DNA of 6,898 nucleotides from Bacillota bacterium (GTDB lineage: Bacteria > Bacillota_A > Clostridia > Peptostreptococcales > Anaerovoracaceae): positions 1 through 6,898 of the forward strand of contig JAFTHD010000168.1 in NCBI GenBank assembly GCA_017457585.1, written 5' to 3'. Within the stretch, counting starts at the first letter, position 1, and each line of letters begins with the position of its first letter. The notes beneath the pieces were generated by a model that was given only the letters and a program-made list of their open reading frames with translations, was not told the origin of the DNA and did not search any database. Of the stretch, positions 1 to 5,640 are shown piece by piece. Both the position numbers and the translations under genes were made by a program.

Positions 1-815
1 AAGTAGATCATGTCTGGCTGATAGTCGAAGTTCTGGAATGCGAATGCCTTACCAGTTCTGTAGAATCCTGCCATTACTTCGTCAGCAACCATCAGGATAT
101 CATACTTGTCGCAGAGTGCTCTAACGCCCTTGTACCATTCTACTGGTGGGATAAGAACGCCGTTTGAACCTACTACTGATTCGAGCCAGATTGCAGCAAT
201 CTGTTCAGGTCCTTCGTAAAGAATCTGGTTCTCTAACAGTTCCAGGTAGAACTCAGCAATGTCTGCATCGCTTTCGAACTTGCAAGCCTTAGGTGCTCTG
301 TAAGCATAAGGTCCATCGTACTTAACGAATCCAGGACCGCCTGGCTCGTTGAAGAAGTGTCTTGGCTCACCTGTCAGCATACCAGCGCCTGCTGATGAAC
401 CGTGATAGCATCTGTACATTGAGAAGATCTTAAGCTTGCCAGTGTACTGTCTTGCAATCTTGATAGCGTTTTCGTTTGACTCTGCACCGGCGTTAGTGAA
501 GAACACCTTAGCGCCTTCAGGGAAACCAGTCAGGTTAACGATAGCTTCTGCAGCGTCTGATCTGCAGTCCATAGCGAAAGCAGGTCCCATGAACGGAATC
601 TTGTCAGCCTGCTCTTTGATAGCGTCGATGATAGCCTTGTTGCCGTGACCCAGGTTTGAGTTAACCAGCTGTGAAGACATATCTGCATATCTGTTGCCTT
701 CTTCATCCCAGAAGTAGATTCCTTCAGCCTTCGTAACAACCATAGGGTTTACTTTGTTCTGAGCTGACCATGAATGTAAGTTGTATTTCTTATCTTTTGC
801 TTTGATATCTGACAT
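1..815 (-). CDS. Class III PLP-dependent aminotransferase, taurine transaminase-like (partial, 3' end off window)
   Basis: The first 271 codons are present; the gene runs off the left edge. The start ATG at 815-813 has an AAGGAG site at 825-830 with a 9-nt spacer. Class III (omega-amino acid) features are in order: an N-terminal HSWSAQ segment, TNAGAESNE (about residues 107-115, cofactor phosphate region), YHG (137-139, ring stacking) and ADEVMAGF with Asp245 (pyridine nitrogen contact). The Schiff-base lysine would be expected a few codons beyond the window. From family knowledge, the HSWSAQ start and the GPEQIAAIWLESVVGSNG / VLIPP stretch recall proteins annotated as taurine:2-oxoglutarate or taurine:pyruvate transaminase, which turn taurine into sulfoacetaldehyde. 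Beta-alanine, GABA or another omega-amine remain possible. It lies 95 nt after the acylating aldehyde dehydrogenase on the same strand, so the two probably form an operon in which this enzyme supplies the aldehyde. Arginine codons read in this fragment are AGA, suggesting high expression. The class is sure; the substrate is inferred. Confidence 0.87.
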   Translation of the reverse strand, partial: MSDIKAKDKKYNLHSWSAQNKVNPMVVTKAEGIYFWDEEGNRYADMSSQLVNSNLGHGNKAIIDAIKEQADKIPFMGPAFAMDCRSDAAEAIVNLTGFPEGAKVFFTNAGAESNENAIKIARQYTGKLKIFSMYRCYHGSSAGAGMLTGEPRHFFNEPGGPGFVKYDGPYAYRAPKACKFESDADIAEFYLELLENQILYEGPEQIAAIWLESVVGSNGVLIPPVEWYKGVRALCDKYDILMVADEVMAGFYRTGKAFAFQNFDYQPDMIY

Positions 816-845
816 CTTATTAAACTCCTTTTCATCTCGATATCC

Positions 846-873
846 CCGCCGAAAGGGGAAGTCCTCCCGGCGG
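846..873 (-). other. Intercistronic RNA hairpin between dehydrogenase and aminotransferase genes
   Basis: Perfect 6-bp GC-only arms CCGCCG (846-851) and CGGCGG (868-873) enclose 16 nt. A further GGGG (855-858) can pair with CCTCC (863-867) using one G-U pair. Neither strand has a following T-tract, so it is not a standard intrinsic terminator. Its place 38 nt beyond the dehydrogenase stop and just before the aminotransferase ribosome binding site suggests an mRNA stability or processing element that sets the ratio of the two enzymes. The structure is seen; the role is inferred. Confidence 0.5.
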
Positions 874-910
874 AGAAACGATTAAACACGATTTGTATTT
901 TGGTTACCGA

Positions 911-2338
911 TTAAGCGTCAACCTTAGCGATTACATCAGCATCGATGAAGTCTTCAGCCTTGTCTGGCTTCCAGTTAGGAATCTGTCTTGAAACGTATGT
1001 GAAGTTGAGCAGATCCTTCCAAGTTGCGTTGTGGGATACGCTGTTGCCGCCCCAAGTACCGCAGCCAAGAGTCATTGATACAGGGAATCCGCAATCCCAA
1101 CCACCTGAGTTAGTCAGGCACTGTGGCTGGTTCACTACGCACTTAGTTACAGGAGCAACTGATGCAACTCTTGCAACGTCTTCAGGATCGTCAGTGTGGA
1201 TACCACAGCTGTGTCCCTTACCCTGATAGTTCAGGCAAGCCATCATGATATCGATAGCTTCGTCAAGATCCTTAGCCTTCTGTACGCCGGATACAGGTGA
1301 AAGCTTCTCGCCTGCGAATGGGTGATCAAGACCAGCACCGTTTTCTTCTGCCATCAGTACAACTGTACCTTCTGGAACGTCGATGCCAGCGATCTTAGCG
1401 ATTGTCTGAGCGTTCTGAGCAACGATAGCTCTGTTGAGTACGTGATCGTTAGGAGTGTTAGGCCACATAGCAACCTGCAGCTTTTCCTTTTCTTCTGATC
1501 CGTCCTTGAACAGAACAGCGCCTCTCTTAGCCATTTCTTCTACGAATTCATCATAGCAGTCTTCGAATACGATGATGTTGTTTTCAGTTGAGCATGATGT
1601 TGCGTTGTCATACTTCTTTGACTTAACGATCATCTCTGCAACCTTGTCGAGTGGAGTCTTTCCAGTTACGATTGATACGCAGTTACCAACGCCAACGCCG
1701 ATAGCTGGAGTACCGGATGAGTAAGCTGTCTCTACGAGTGCTTCGCCGCCTGTTGCCAGGATGAAGTCACACTGCTTCATCAGTTCCTGTGAAGTTCCAA
1801 GCTTAACGTATTCAGGTTCTACTGACTGTACCAGATCTTCTGGATATCCAAGCTTCTTCAGTGTAGCTCTGATTTCGTCTACGATTACAACATTCAGCTT
1901 AGCGCACTTAGGGTGTGGTGCCAGAATGATTGCATTTCTTGTCTTAAGAGCCATGTTTGACTTAACGATAGGAGTTGCCTCACCGTTAGTTACAGGCATG
2001 ATACCAGCAACAACGCCCATAGGCTTTGCATAAGTCTGCATTCCTGTTTCCTTATTGTCATCGATGAGACCAACGGACTTCTTGTCCTTCATCTGGAGAT
2101 ATGCTCCCCAAACCTTACCGTAAATCTTTCCAACCTTATCTTCTGCGATACCCATGCCTGATTCTTCAACCAGCATCTCAGCATACATCTTAGCCTTTTC
2201 CGGCTTTGTAAGGTTGTAAGTAACAGCTGCTGTAATAAGATCAACGTCTTCCTGAGTGAAGTCGTTAGCGATAGCCTGAGCAGCTCTGCCCTTTTCAACT
2301 AATCCTGCAACATATTCTGCATAGTTTAATTCTGCCAT
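911..2338 (-). CDS. CoA-acylating aldehyde dehydrogenase, sulfoacetaldehyde dehydrogenase (SauS)-like
   Basis: A complete 475-residue protein of the ALDH superfamily, in the acylating branch with SucD, EutE, SauS and the N-terminal half of AdhE. It would catalyse aldehyde + CoA + NAD(P)+ to acyl-CoA + NAD(P)H in the cytoplasm. Visible motifs are PVTNGEATP (about 115-123), APHPK (140-144), ATGG (195-198), GVGVGN (214-219, cofactor loop), the active site NATSCSTEN with catalytic Cys249, GEKLSPV, VVNQPQ and LGCGTWGGNS near the C-terminus. The NATSCS-EN and GCGTWGGN forms recall sulfoacetaldehyde dehydrogenase SauS, whereas SucD has an ICSSEQS-type site; this comparison is from memory, not a search. 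No extra N-terminal compartment-targeting helix is obvious. The start is well supported by AAAGGAGG (2348-2355) 9 nt upstream. Codon use is strongly biased (AGA arginine, AAC, TTC, GAC), like the ribosomal protein genes here. Paired with the downstream aminotransferase it makes an amine-to-acyl-CoA route. SucD-like or malonate-semialdehyde activity is the main alternative. Confidence 0.9.
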   Translation of the reverse strand: MAELNYAEYVAGLVEKGRAAQAIANDFTQEDVDLITAAVTYNLTKPEKAKMYAEMLVEESGMGIAEDKVGKIYGKVWGAYLQMKDKKSVGLIDDNKETGMQTYAKPMGVVAGIMPVTNGEATPIVKSNMALKTRNAIILAPHPKCAKLNVVIVDEIRATLKKLGYPEDLVQSVEPEYVKLGTSQELMKQCDFILATGGEALVETAYSSGTPAIGVGVGNCVSIVTGKTPLDKVAEMIVKSKKYDNATSCSTENNIIVFEDCYDEFVEEMAKRGAVLFKDGSEEKEKLQVAMWPNTPNDHVLNRAIVAQNAQTIAKIAGIDVPEGTVVLMAEENGAGLDHPFAGEKLSPVSGVQKAKDLDEAIDIMMACLNYQGKGHSCGIHTDDPEDVARVASVAPVTKCVVNQPQCLTNSGGWDCGFPVSMTLGCGTWGGNSVSHNATWKDLLNFTYVSRQIPNWKPDKAEDFIDADVIAKVDA

Positions 2339-2390
2339 TTTAAGTGTCCTCCTTTAATTAATTTAGCATAACGCATTAACTACGTTGGTG

Positions 2391-2411
2391 GCAGGACTCT
2401 GCCTGTCCTGC
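2391..2411 (-). other. Hairpin in 5' leader of the aldehyde dehydrogenase mRNA
   Basis: A perfect 7-bp inverted repeat, GCAGGAC (2391-2397) and GTCCTGC (2405-2411), has a 7-nt loop. On the minus-strand transcript it lies about 35 nt upstream of the ribosome binding site and is not followed by a U-tract. It would sit at or near the 5' end of a transcript from the sigma-70-like promoter, where it could protect the mRNA. The role is inferred. Confidence 0.4.
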
Positions 2412-2417
2412 AATATT

Positions 2418-2447
2418 ATGATACTCCAAAACATGCGCCCGGGTCAA
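2418..2447 (-). promoter_or_regulatory. Possible sigma-70-type promoter for the dehydrogenase-aminotransferase operon
   Basis: On the minus strand TTGACC (2447-2442) and TATCAT (2423-2418) each match the consensus at 5 of 6 positions, with an 18-bp spacer. Transcription would start near 2411, giving a leader of about 70 nt. It competes with the sigma-54-like candidate about 50 bp upstream, and sequence alone does not decide between them. Confidence 0.4.
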
Positions 2448-2451
2448 TGAA

Positions 2452-2478
2452 TTGGCAGTCCGAGGCGCAGACTGCCAA
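2452..2478. promoter_or_regulatory. 9-bp perfect dyad overlapping the promoter candidates
   Basis: TTGGCAGTC (2452-2460) and GACTGCCAA (2470-2478) form a perfect inverted repeat around a 9-nt spacer. It overlaps the -12 half of the sigma-54-like promoter and lies immediately upstream of the sigma-70-like -35 box. It has no T-tract and so is unlikely to be a terminator. It may be an operator for a second regulator or a structure at the 5' end of the transcript. Confidence 0.4.
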
Positions 2479-2488
2479 AACGATGCCA
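2473..2488 (-). promoter_or_regulatory. Candidate sigma-54 (-24/-12) promoter
   Basis: The minus strand reads TGGCATCGTTTTGGCA. Against TGGCACG-N4-TTGCW it keeps TGGCA at -24, the T, G, C and A of the -12 element, and the essential GG-to-GC spacing; it differs at three consensus positions. The predicted start is near 2462, giving a leader of about 124 nt. Three palindromic sites lie 100-250 bp further upstream, and a gene for a sigma-54-type activator is adjacent, which supports the call. Confidence 0.5.
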
Positions 2489-2606
2489 CGAAATCCATAT
2501 AAACGTTGAAATTTCAATAGTTTTAGGCTCGTTCAAACTTTAACGAACTAAAGTGTTGATAAAATTTAGCAAAGCTTTAATGTTCTGAAAACCCCGCCAA
2601 TTCAAA

Positions 2607-2634
2607 AATTCCGATACAAAATTGTATCGGAATT
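2607..2634. promoter_or_regulatory. Palindromic operator/enhancer site 1 (extended)
   Basis: The core GATACAAAATTGTATC (2613-2628) sits inside a longer perfect dyad: 13-bp arms AATTCCGATACAA and TTGTATCGGAATT separated by AA. The core is identical to site 3 and nearly identical to site 2. Its centre is about 158 bp upstream of the sigma-54-like start, a normal enhancer distance. Read on the minus strand, the stem is followed by a short T-run, so this copy could also end the upstream regulator transcript. Confidence 0.7.
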
Positions 2635-2691
2635 AGTTTGTCCAATAATTAACACTTAAAAAGCCAGCAATTTCAATGCTTGAAGGCACAT

Positions 2692-2707
2692 GATACAAAA
2701 ATGTATC
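2692..2707. promoter_or_regulatory. Palindromic operator/enhancer site 2
   Basis: GATACAAAAATGTATC has perfect 6-bp arms GATACA/TGTATC around AAAA. It differs from sites 1 and 3 at one central base. Its centre is 79 bp from site 1 and 19 bp from site 3, the latter close to two helical turns, which suits cooperative binding of adjacent dimers. Confidence 0.7.
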
Positions 2708-2710
2708 GCA

Positions 2711-2726
2711 GATACAAAATTGTATC
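2711..2726. promoter_or_regulatory. Palindromic operator/enhancer site 3
   Basis: GATACAAAATTGTATC is identical to the core of site 1 and lies 3 bp after site 2. Sites 2 and 3 form a tandem pair about 237-256 bp upstream of the sigma-54-like start and 74 bp beyond the regulator stop codon. Three matching palindromes in one gene-free region next to an HTH regulator gene strongly suggest that regulator's binding sites. Confidence 0.7.
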
Positions 2727-2799
2727 ACCGGTTATAGGCGGACTTTATCACCTGTTAGAGGAGATGGGTATAGGGGAGAAAATGGCTAAATTTCAACGT

Positions 2800-4185
2800 T
2801 TATTCGCTTCTGCTGCCGGAGAGCCCGTATTTGTTAAGTTTTCTCACAATTGTAGGCTGGCTGACCTGAAGGACTTTCGCCATCGCCCTGGTGGAACCGT
2901 AGGCTTTAAGAGCGCTTGCCAGAATCTCCTTTTCCGCCTGCTCCATAGCAGACTGAAGGGACATATCCGTATTCGTGTTAATGTTTATTTCCGCGTTCTC
3001 TCTAAGGTATGTAGGAATATTATCTGCGTGAATAACCTGTCCCTCCGTGGTCAGAATGAGTCTCTCTATTATATTCTGAAGCTCCCTTATATTTCCCGGC
3101 CATGTGTACTTGAGAAGTACGGTAAGTGCGTCAGGCCCCAGCTCTTTATCTTCTCCAAGAACTCCGTTAAACCTGTTCAGCTCCCGCTGAATAAGCTGAA
3201 GAATATCCTCCGGTCTGTCCCTCAGGGCAGGTACGCTGATAGGTGCAACGTTCAGACTGTAGTAAAAGTCATCTCTGAACCTGCCGCTCTTTACAAGTTC
3301 CATAAGGTCCTTGCTCGTAGCAGCGATAATTCGCACATCGACAGGAATATTTCGTATGCTTCCCACGCGCTGTATTATGCCATCTCTTATTACACGAAGC
3401 ACTTTGAACTGGGCGTTCAGCGAAAGTTCGGAAATTTCATCGAGGAACACTGTGCCGCCGGAGGCTGATTCGAATACGCCCTTATTTCCCTCGGCACGCG
3501 TTCCCGTAAAGGTGCCGCGTACGTATCCAAAGAGTTCTGCTTCTATCATCGTGTCCGCTATGGCGTCGCAGTTTACGTGCATGAAAGGTGCGCCGCTTCG
3601 CTTGCTTTCATCGTGAAGCGTCTCCGCCAGGCGGCTTTTTCCTACTCCCGACTCGCCGATGAGAAGAACGGGCGTGTCCACCGCGGAAAGTCGCCTCGTG
3701 AGCACCAGGACGTTTTTCATGGCCTGGCTTGCAGCGACAATCTGATCCTCCTTGACGTCGAACTTGTTCATCTGAGTTACATCAAGAAGCTTGTTGCCTG
3801 GTCTGTTCGGCTTGCTTCCCTTCGTGGTGAGCCCGGTGATATCCTTTGATATGGTAACGATAAATGAGATGTCTCCGTCGTCCGTAAACACAGGGTAGCC
3901 GGAGGTGAGCAGTCTTCTGCCGCTTTTGTTTTCGTGAATGAGCGCCTTGTCCGCCTTGTGCTCGAGAACGACCTTTGTAACGGACTGGGTGAAGATGCCA
4001 AGACTAACCAGTTCATCTACCGTCTTGCCGTAGAATTTCTCACGGCTTTCCATGTATATCTCTTCAACTGCTGTGTTGCACCATATGCAGATCCCGTTTG
4101 CATCGTCAACAAAGGCTGCATCGGTAATGGTCTCGAGAACCGGCAGCAGTGAACTTAATTTTATCGTAGAATCCATGACTCCCAT
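2800..4185 (-). CDS. PAS-AAA+ sigma-54-type transcriptional activator with TyrR-type HTH
   Basis: A complete 461-residue enhancer-binding protein. An N-terminal PAS sensor (about 12-118) is followed by a linker and an AAA+ domain (about 145-385). This has Walker A GESGVGKS (177-184), the L1 loop GTFTGT (224-229), Walker B GGTVFLDE (243-250), FRDDFYYSLN (303-312) and sensor II WPGNIRELQN (362-371). The C-terminal HTH (about 423-454; GSTRAMAKVLQVSQPTI then RKLNKYGL) resembles that of TyrR. No receiver phosphoacceptor domain is seen, so the PAS domain probably senses a small molecule or redox state. The L1 loop departs from the usual GAFTGA at both alanines while keeping the key Phe and Thr. The start has an AAGGAG site at 4195-4200. 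It stands directly upstream of the dehydrogenase-aminotransferase genes, with three palindromes between, and so probably activates them. Codon use is mixed (CGT, CGC and AGG for arginine), as expected of a low-abundance regulator. Confidence 0.93.
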   Translation of the reverse strand: MGVMDSTIKLSSLLPVLETITDAAFVDDANGICIWCNTAVEEIYMESREKFYGKTVDELVSLGIFTQSVTKVVLEHKADKALIHENKSGRRLLTSGYPVFTDDGDISFIVTISKDITGLTTKGSKPNRPGNKLLDVTQMNKFDVKEDQIVAASQAMKNVLVLTRRLSAVDTPVLLIGESGVGKSRLAETLHDESKRSGAPFMHVNCDAIADTMIEAELFGYVRGTFTGTRAEGNKGVFESASGGTVFLDEISELSLNAQFKVLRVIRDGIIQRVGSIRNIPVDVRIIAATSKDLMELVKSGRFRDDFYYSLNVAPISVPALRDRPEDILQLIQRELNRFNGVLGEDKELGPDALTVLLKYTWPGNIRELQNIIERLILTTEGQVIHADNIPTYLRENAEININTNTDMSLQSAMEQAEKEILASALKAYGSTRAMAKVLQVSQPTIVRKLNKYGLSGSRSE

Positions 4186-4213
4186 AATTTTGCGCTCCTT
4201 TTAACTTTAGTAC

Positions 4214-4242
4214 ATTATATATGGAATTCAAGAAAAGTGCAA
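4214..4242 (-). promoter_or_regulatory. Sigma-70-type promoter of the regulator gene
   Basis: The minus strand carries TTGCAC (4242-4237), a 17-bp spacer and a perfect TATAAT (4219-4214). Transcription would start near 4207, just upstream of the AAGGAG site. No GATACA palindrome lies nearby, so autoregulation through that site is not evident. Confidence 0.7.
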
Positions 4243-4250
4243 AAAATCAC

Positions 4251-4279
4251 TTGCATGAGTCATTCGCTTGTGGTAAATT
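4251..4279 (+). promoter_or_regulatory. Sigma-70-type promoter of the infC-rpmI-rplT operon
   Basis: TTGCAT (4251-4256), a 17-bp spacer and TAAATT (4274-4279) with an extended -10 TGG immediately before it. The start would be near 4286, leaving a leader of about 155 nt before infC. Its -35 box is only 8 bp from that of the divergent regulator promoter. Confidence 0.65.
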
Positions 4280-4285
4280 ATTTGA

Positions 4286-4440
4286 GGTAGTAAAGAAGGA
4301 GTTATCCGCTTCTCACCTCGAGGCGAAAGTTACCGGGGTTAATAATTACACTTTAACCGGCTGTCTGCCGGGTGCTGTGTGTGAATTTTGAAGCGGGTAC
4401 CCATATCCGCTTTTATTTATTTGTTCGGAGGTATAGAACC
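4286..4440 (+). promoter_or_regulatory. L20-type autoregulatory leader of the infC operon
   Basis: A long untranslated, structured leader precedes infC. Visible elements are CACC (4314-4317) facing GGTG (4371-4374), a GGTTAA (4337-4342)/TTAACC (4353-4358) stem, and CCGG (4357-4360)/CCGG (4368-4371), followed by a terminator-like hairpin. In Bacillota, excess L20 binds such a leader, which mimics its 23S rRNA site, and promotes premature termination. CCGCTT occurs at both 4306-4311 and 4407-4412, so either copy can pair with AAGCGG (4391-4396), giving a plausible antiterminator/terminator switch. Membership of the L20 leader family is inferred from position and architecture. Confidence 0.65.
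4391..4422 (+). terminator. Attenuator-like hairpin in the infC leader
   Basis: AAGCGG (4391-4396) and CCGCTT (4407-4412) form a 6-bp stem with a 10-nt loop, followed by an interrupted U-rich tract (TTATTTATTT). It ends just before the infC ribosome binding site. It is weaker than the terminator after rplT, which fits conditional termination. Confidence 0.55.
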
Positions 4441-4965
4441 ATTAGCAAGGAAGCGCTTATAAACGAAGAAATTCGTGCAAAGGAACTGAGAGTTCTCTCA
4501 GGCGACGGAGAACAGCTTGGCATCATGAGCAGAGAGGAAGCCTTGGATCTGGCTGAGGAGAAAAAGCTGGATCTGGTGTGCATAGCACCGAAGGCGAATC
4601 CGCCTGTTTGCAAGATTCTCGACTACAGCAAGTACAAGTACGAGATGAAGAAACGGGAGAAGGAAAACAAGAAGAAGCAGCACGCTACGGAAGTCAAGGA
4701 AATCAGACTGTCAACCTTTATCGAGGAACACGACATTCTGGTGAAGGCTAAGACCGGTGCTAAATTCCTGAGAAACGGAGACAAGCTCAAGGTGAGTCTC
4801 AGATTCAGAGGAAGGGAAAGAGATTACGTTGCCAAGGGAATGGAAGTAATGGACAAGTTTGCGGAGGCTGTATCAGAGGTTGGTACGGTTGAGAAGAAGC
4901 CGAAGTTTGAAGGCGGCAGACTTCTCACGATGGTCCTGACACCAAAGACGGATAAGAAGCAATAA
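4441..4965 (+). CDS. infC: Translation initiation factor IF-3, AUU start
   Basis: IF-3 binds the 30S subunit, checks initiator tRNA/start codon pairing and prevents early 50S joining. The protein is 174 residues, normal for the family. The N-domain runs from [13 protein letters not shown] through GIMSREEAL and [20 protein letters not shown]; a lysine-rich linker follows; the C-domain includes [23 protein letters not shown] and VSLRFRGRE. The start is called at ATT 4441-4443. GGAGG (4427-4431) sits 9 nt upstream, and the next residues [11 protein letters not shown] match the usual IF-3 N-terminus. An in-frame GTG at 4372 would add 23 residues read through the attenuator and has no ribosome binding site. 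AUU starts are typical of infC: IF-3 discriminates against them and so limits its own synthesis. It is first in an operon with rpmI, 19 nt downstream. Confidence 0.96.
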   Translation: MSKEALINEEIRAKELRVLSGDGEQLGIMSREEALDLAEEKKLDLVCIAPKANPPVCKILDYSKYKYEMKKREKENKKKQHATEVKEIRLSTFIEEHDILVKAKTGAKFLRNGDKLKVSLRFRGRERDYVAKGMEVMDKFAEAVSEVGTVEKKPKFEGGRLLTMVLTPKTDKKQ

Positions 4966-4984
4966 ATTAACAGGAGGAAATATC

Positions 4985-5185
4985 ATGGCAAAGAACAAGA
5001 TGAAGTCTCATAGAGGCGCAATGAAACGATTCAAGACGACAGGTTCCGGTAAAGTCAAGAGGAATAAAGCATATAAGAGCCATATCCTTACGAAGAAGAG
5101 CCAGAAGAGAAAGAGAAATCTCAGGAAGGCAACAACTTTATCAAGTGCAGATCTGAAGAGAATCAAGTCAGTACTGAACGTGTAG
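4985..5185 (+). CDS. rpmI: 50S ribosomal protein L35
   Basis: A 66-residue, very basic protein of normal L35 length. It begins [17 protein letters not shown] and continues [20 protein letters not shown], the conserved L35 core. L35 is a small structural protein of the large subunit. An AGGAGG site at 4972-4977 precedes the ATG, and the gene lies between infC and rplT in the standard order. Expression should follow the infC leader and L20 feedback. Confidence 0.97.
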   Translation: MAKNKMKSHRGAMKRFKTTGSGKVKRNKAYKSHILTKKSQKRKRNLRKATTLSSADLKRIKSVLNV

Positions 5186-5203
5186 TAGTAAGGAGGTAAT
5201 GAA

Positions 5204-5557
5204 ATGGCAAGAGTTAAAAAAGGTGTAAACGCACATAAGAGACATAAGAAAGTTCTGAAGATGGCAAAGGGCTACTATGGTGCAAAGAGCAAGCAGTTCA
5301 AAGCTGCTAAGCCTGCAACTATGAGAGCTCTCCGTTCAGCTTACGTTGGAAGAAAGAACAAGAAGAGAGAATACAGAAGAATGTGGATCGCAAGAATCAA
5401 CGCTGCTGCAAGACTCAACGATATTTCATACAGCAAGCTGATGGCTGGTCTTAAGAATGCAAACATCGAGATCAACAGAAAGATGCTCTCCGAGCTGGCA
5501 ATCAGCGATCCTGCTGCATTCGCACAGCTTTGCGAAACAGCTAAGAATGCTCTCTAA
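5204..5557 (+). CDS. rplT: 50S ribosomal protein L20
   Basis: A 117-residue basic protein of normal L20 length. The N-terminal extension [18 protein letters not shown] and [10 protein letters not shown] is the long RNA-threading tail. The globular part carries [20 protein letters not shown] and the C-terminal [15 protein letters not shown]20 is essential for early 50S assembly and in Bacillota also represses this operon by binding its leader. AAGGAGGT at 5190-5197 sets the start. The gap from rpmI is 18 nt, and a strong terminator follows. Confidence 0.97.
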   Translation: MARVKKGVNAHKRHKKVLKMAKGYYGAKSKQFKAAKPATMRALRSAYVGRKNKKREYRRMWIARINAAARLNDISYSKLMAGLKNANIEINRKMLSELAISDPAAFAQLCETAKNAL

Positions 5558-5597
5558 GAGTGACGGGCATAAAAGTGCATATTGATGAATAAAACTG

Positions 5598-5629
5598 TCG
5601 GGAAACGAATTCGGTTTCCCGATTTTTTT
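5598..5629 (+). terminator. Intrinsic terminator of infC-rpmI-rplT
   Basis: A perfect 9-bp stem TCGGGAAAC (5598-5606)/GTTTCCCGA (5614-5622) with a 7-nt loop is followed directly by seven Ts (5623-5629). It lies 40 nt after the rplT stop and separates this operon from the arginine genes. Confidence 0.93.
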
Positions 5630-5640
5630 AATCGAATCCC

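Larger units (their letters stand above)
2339..2799. other. 461-bp gene-free regulatory region
   Basis: No credible gene lies here on either strand. It contains the dehydrogenase ribosome binding site, a leader hairpin, two alternative promoters, a 9-bp dyad and three GATACA-N4-TGTATC palindromes, all described separately. The stretch 2490-2606 is AT-rich without a clear motif and may serve as the bendable spacer between enhancer and promoter. No unambiguous terminator for the regulator gene is visible. Confidence 0.6.

Noticed and set aside
846..873. Intrinsic terminator between dehydrogenase and aminotransferase genes
   Set aside because: The stem is strong, but no T-tract follows it on either strand.
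945..1226. Plus-strand open frame inside the dehydrogenase gene
   Set aside because: It is a shadow of a strongly biased, family-matching gene, with no start signal of its own.
2420..2424. Fourth GATAC half-site overlapping the sigma-70-like -10
   Set aside because: It is only five bases with no matching second half; chance is a sufficient explanation.
2526..2550. GTTC...GAAC inverted repeat in the spacer
   Set aside because: The arms are only four bases with mismatches inside; too weak to call an operator.
2680..3468. 262-codon open frame on the plus strand
   Set aside because: It lies mostly antisense to the well-supported regulator, starts among the palindromes without a ribosome binding site, and its translation shows no recognisable family.
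4372..4440. N-terminal extension of IF-3 from GTG
   Set aside because: It has no ribosome binding site, crosses the attenuator and the real GGAGG site, and its residues do not fit IF-3.
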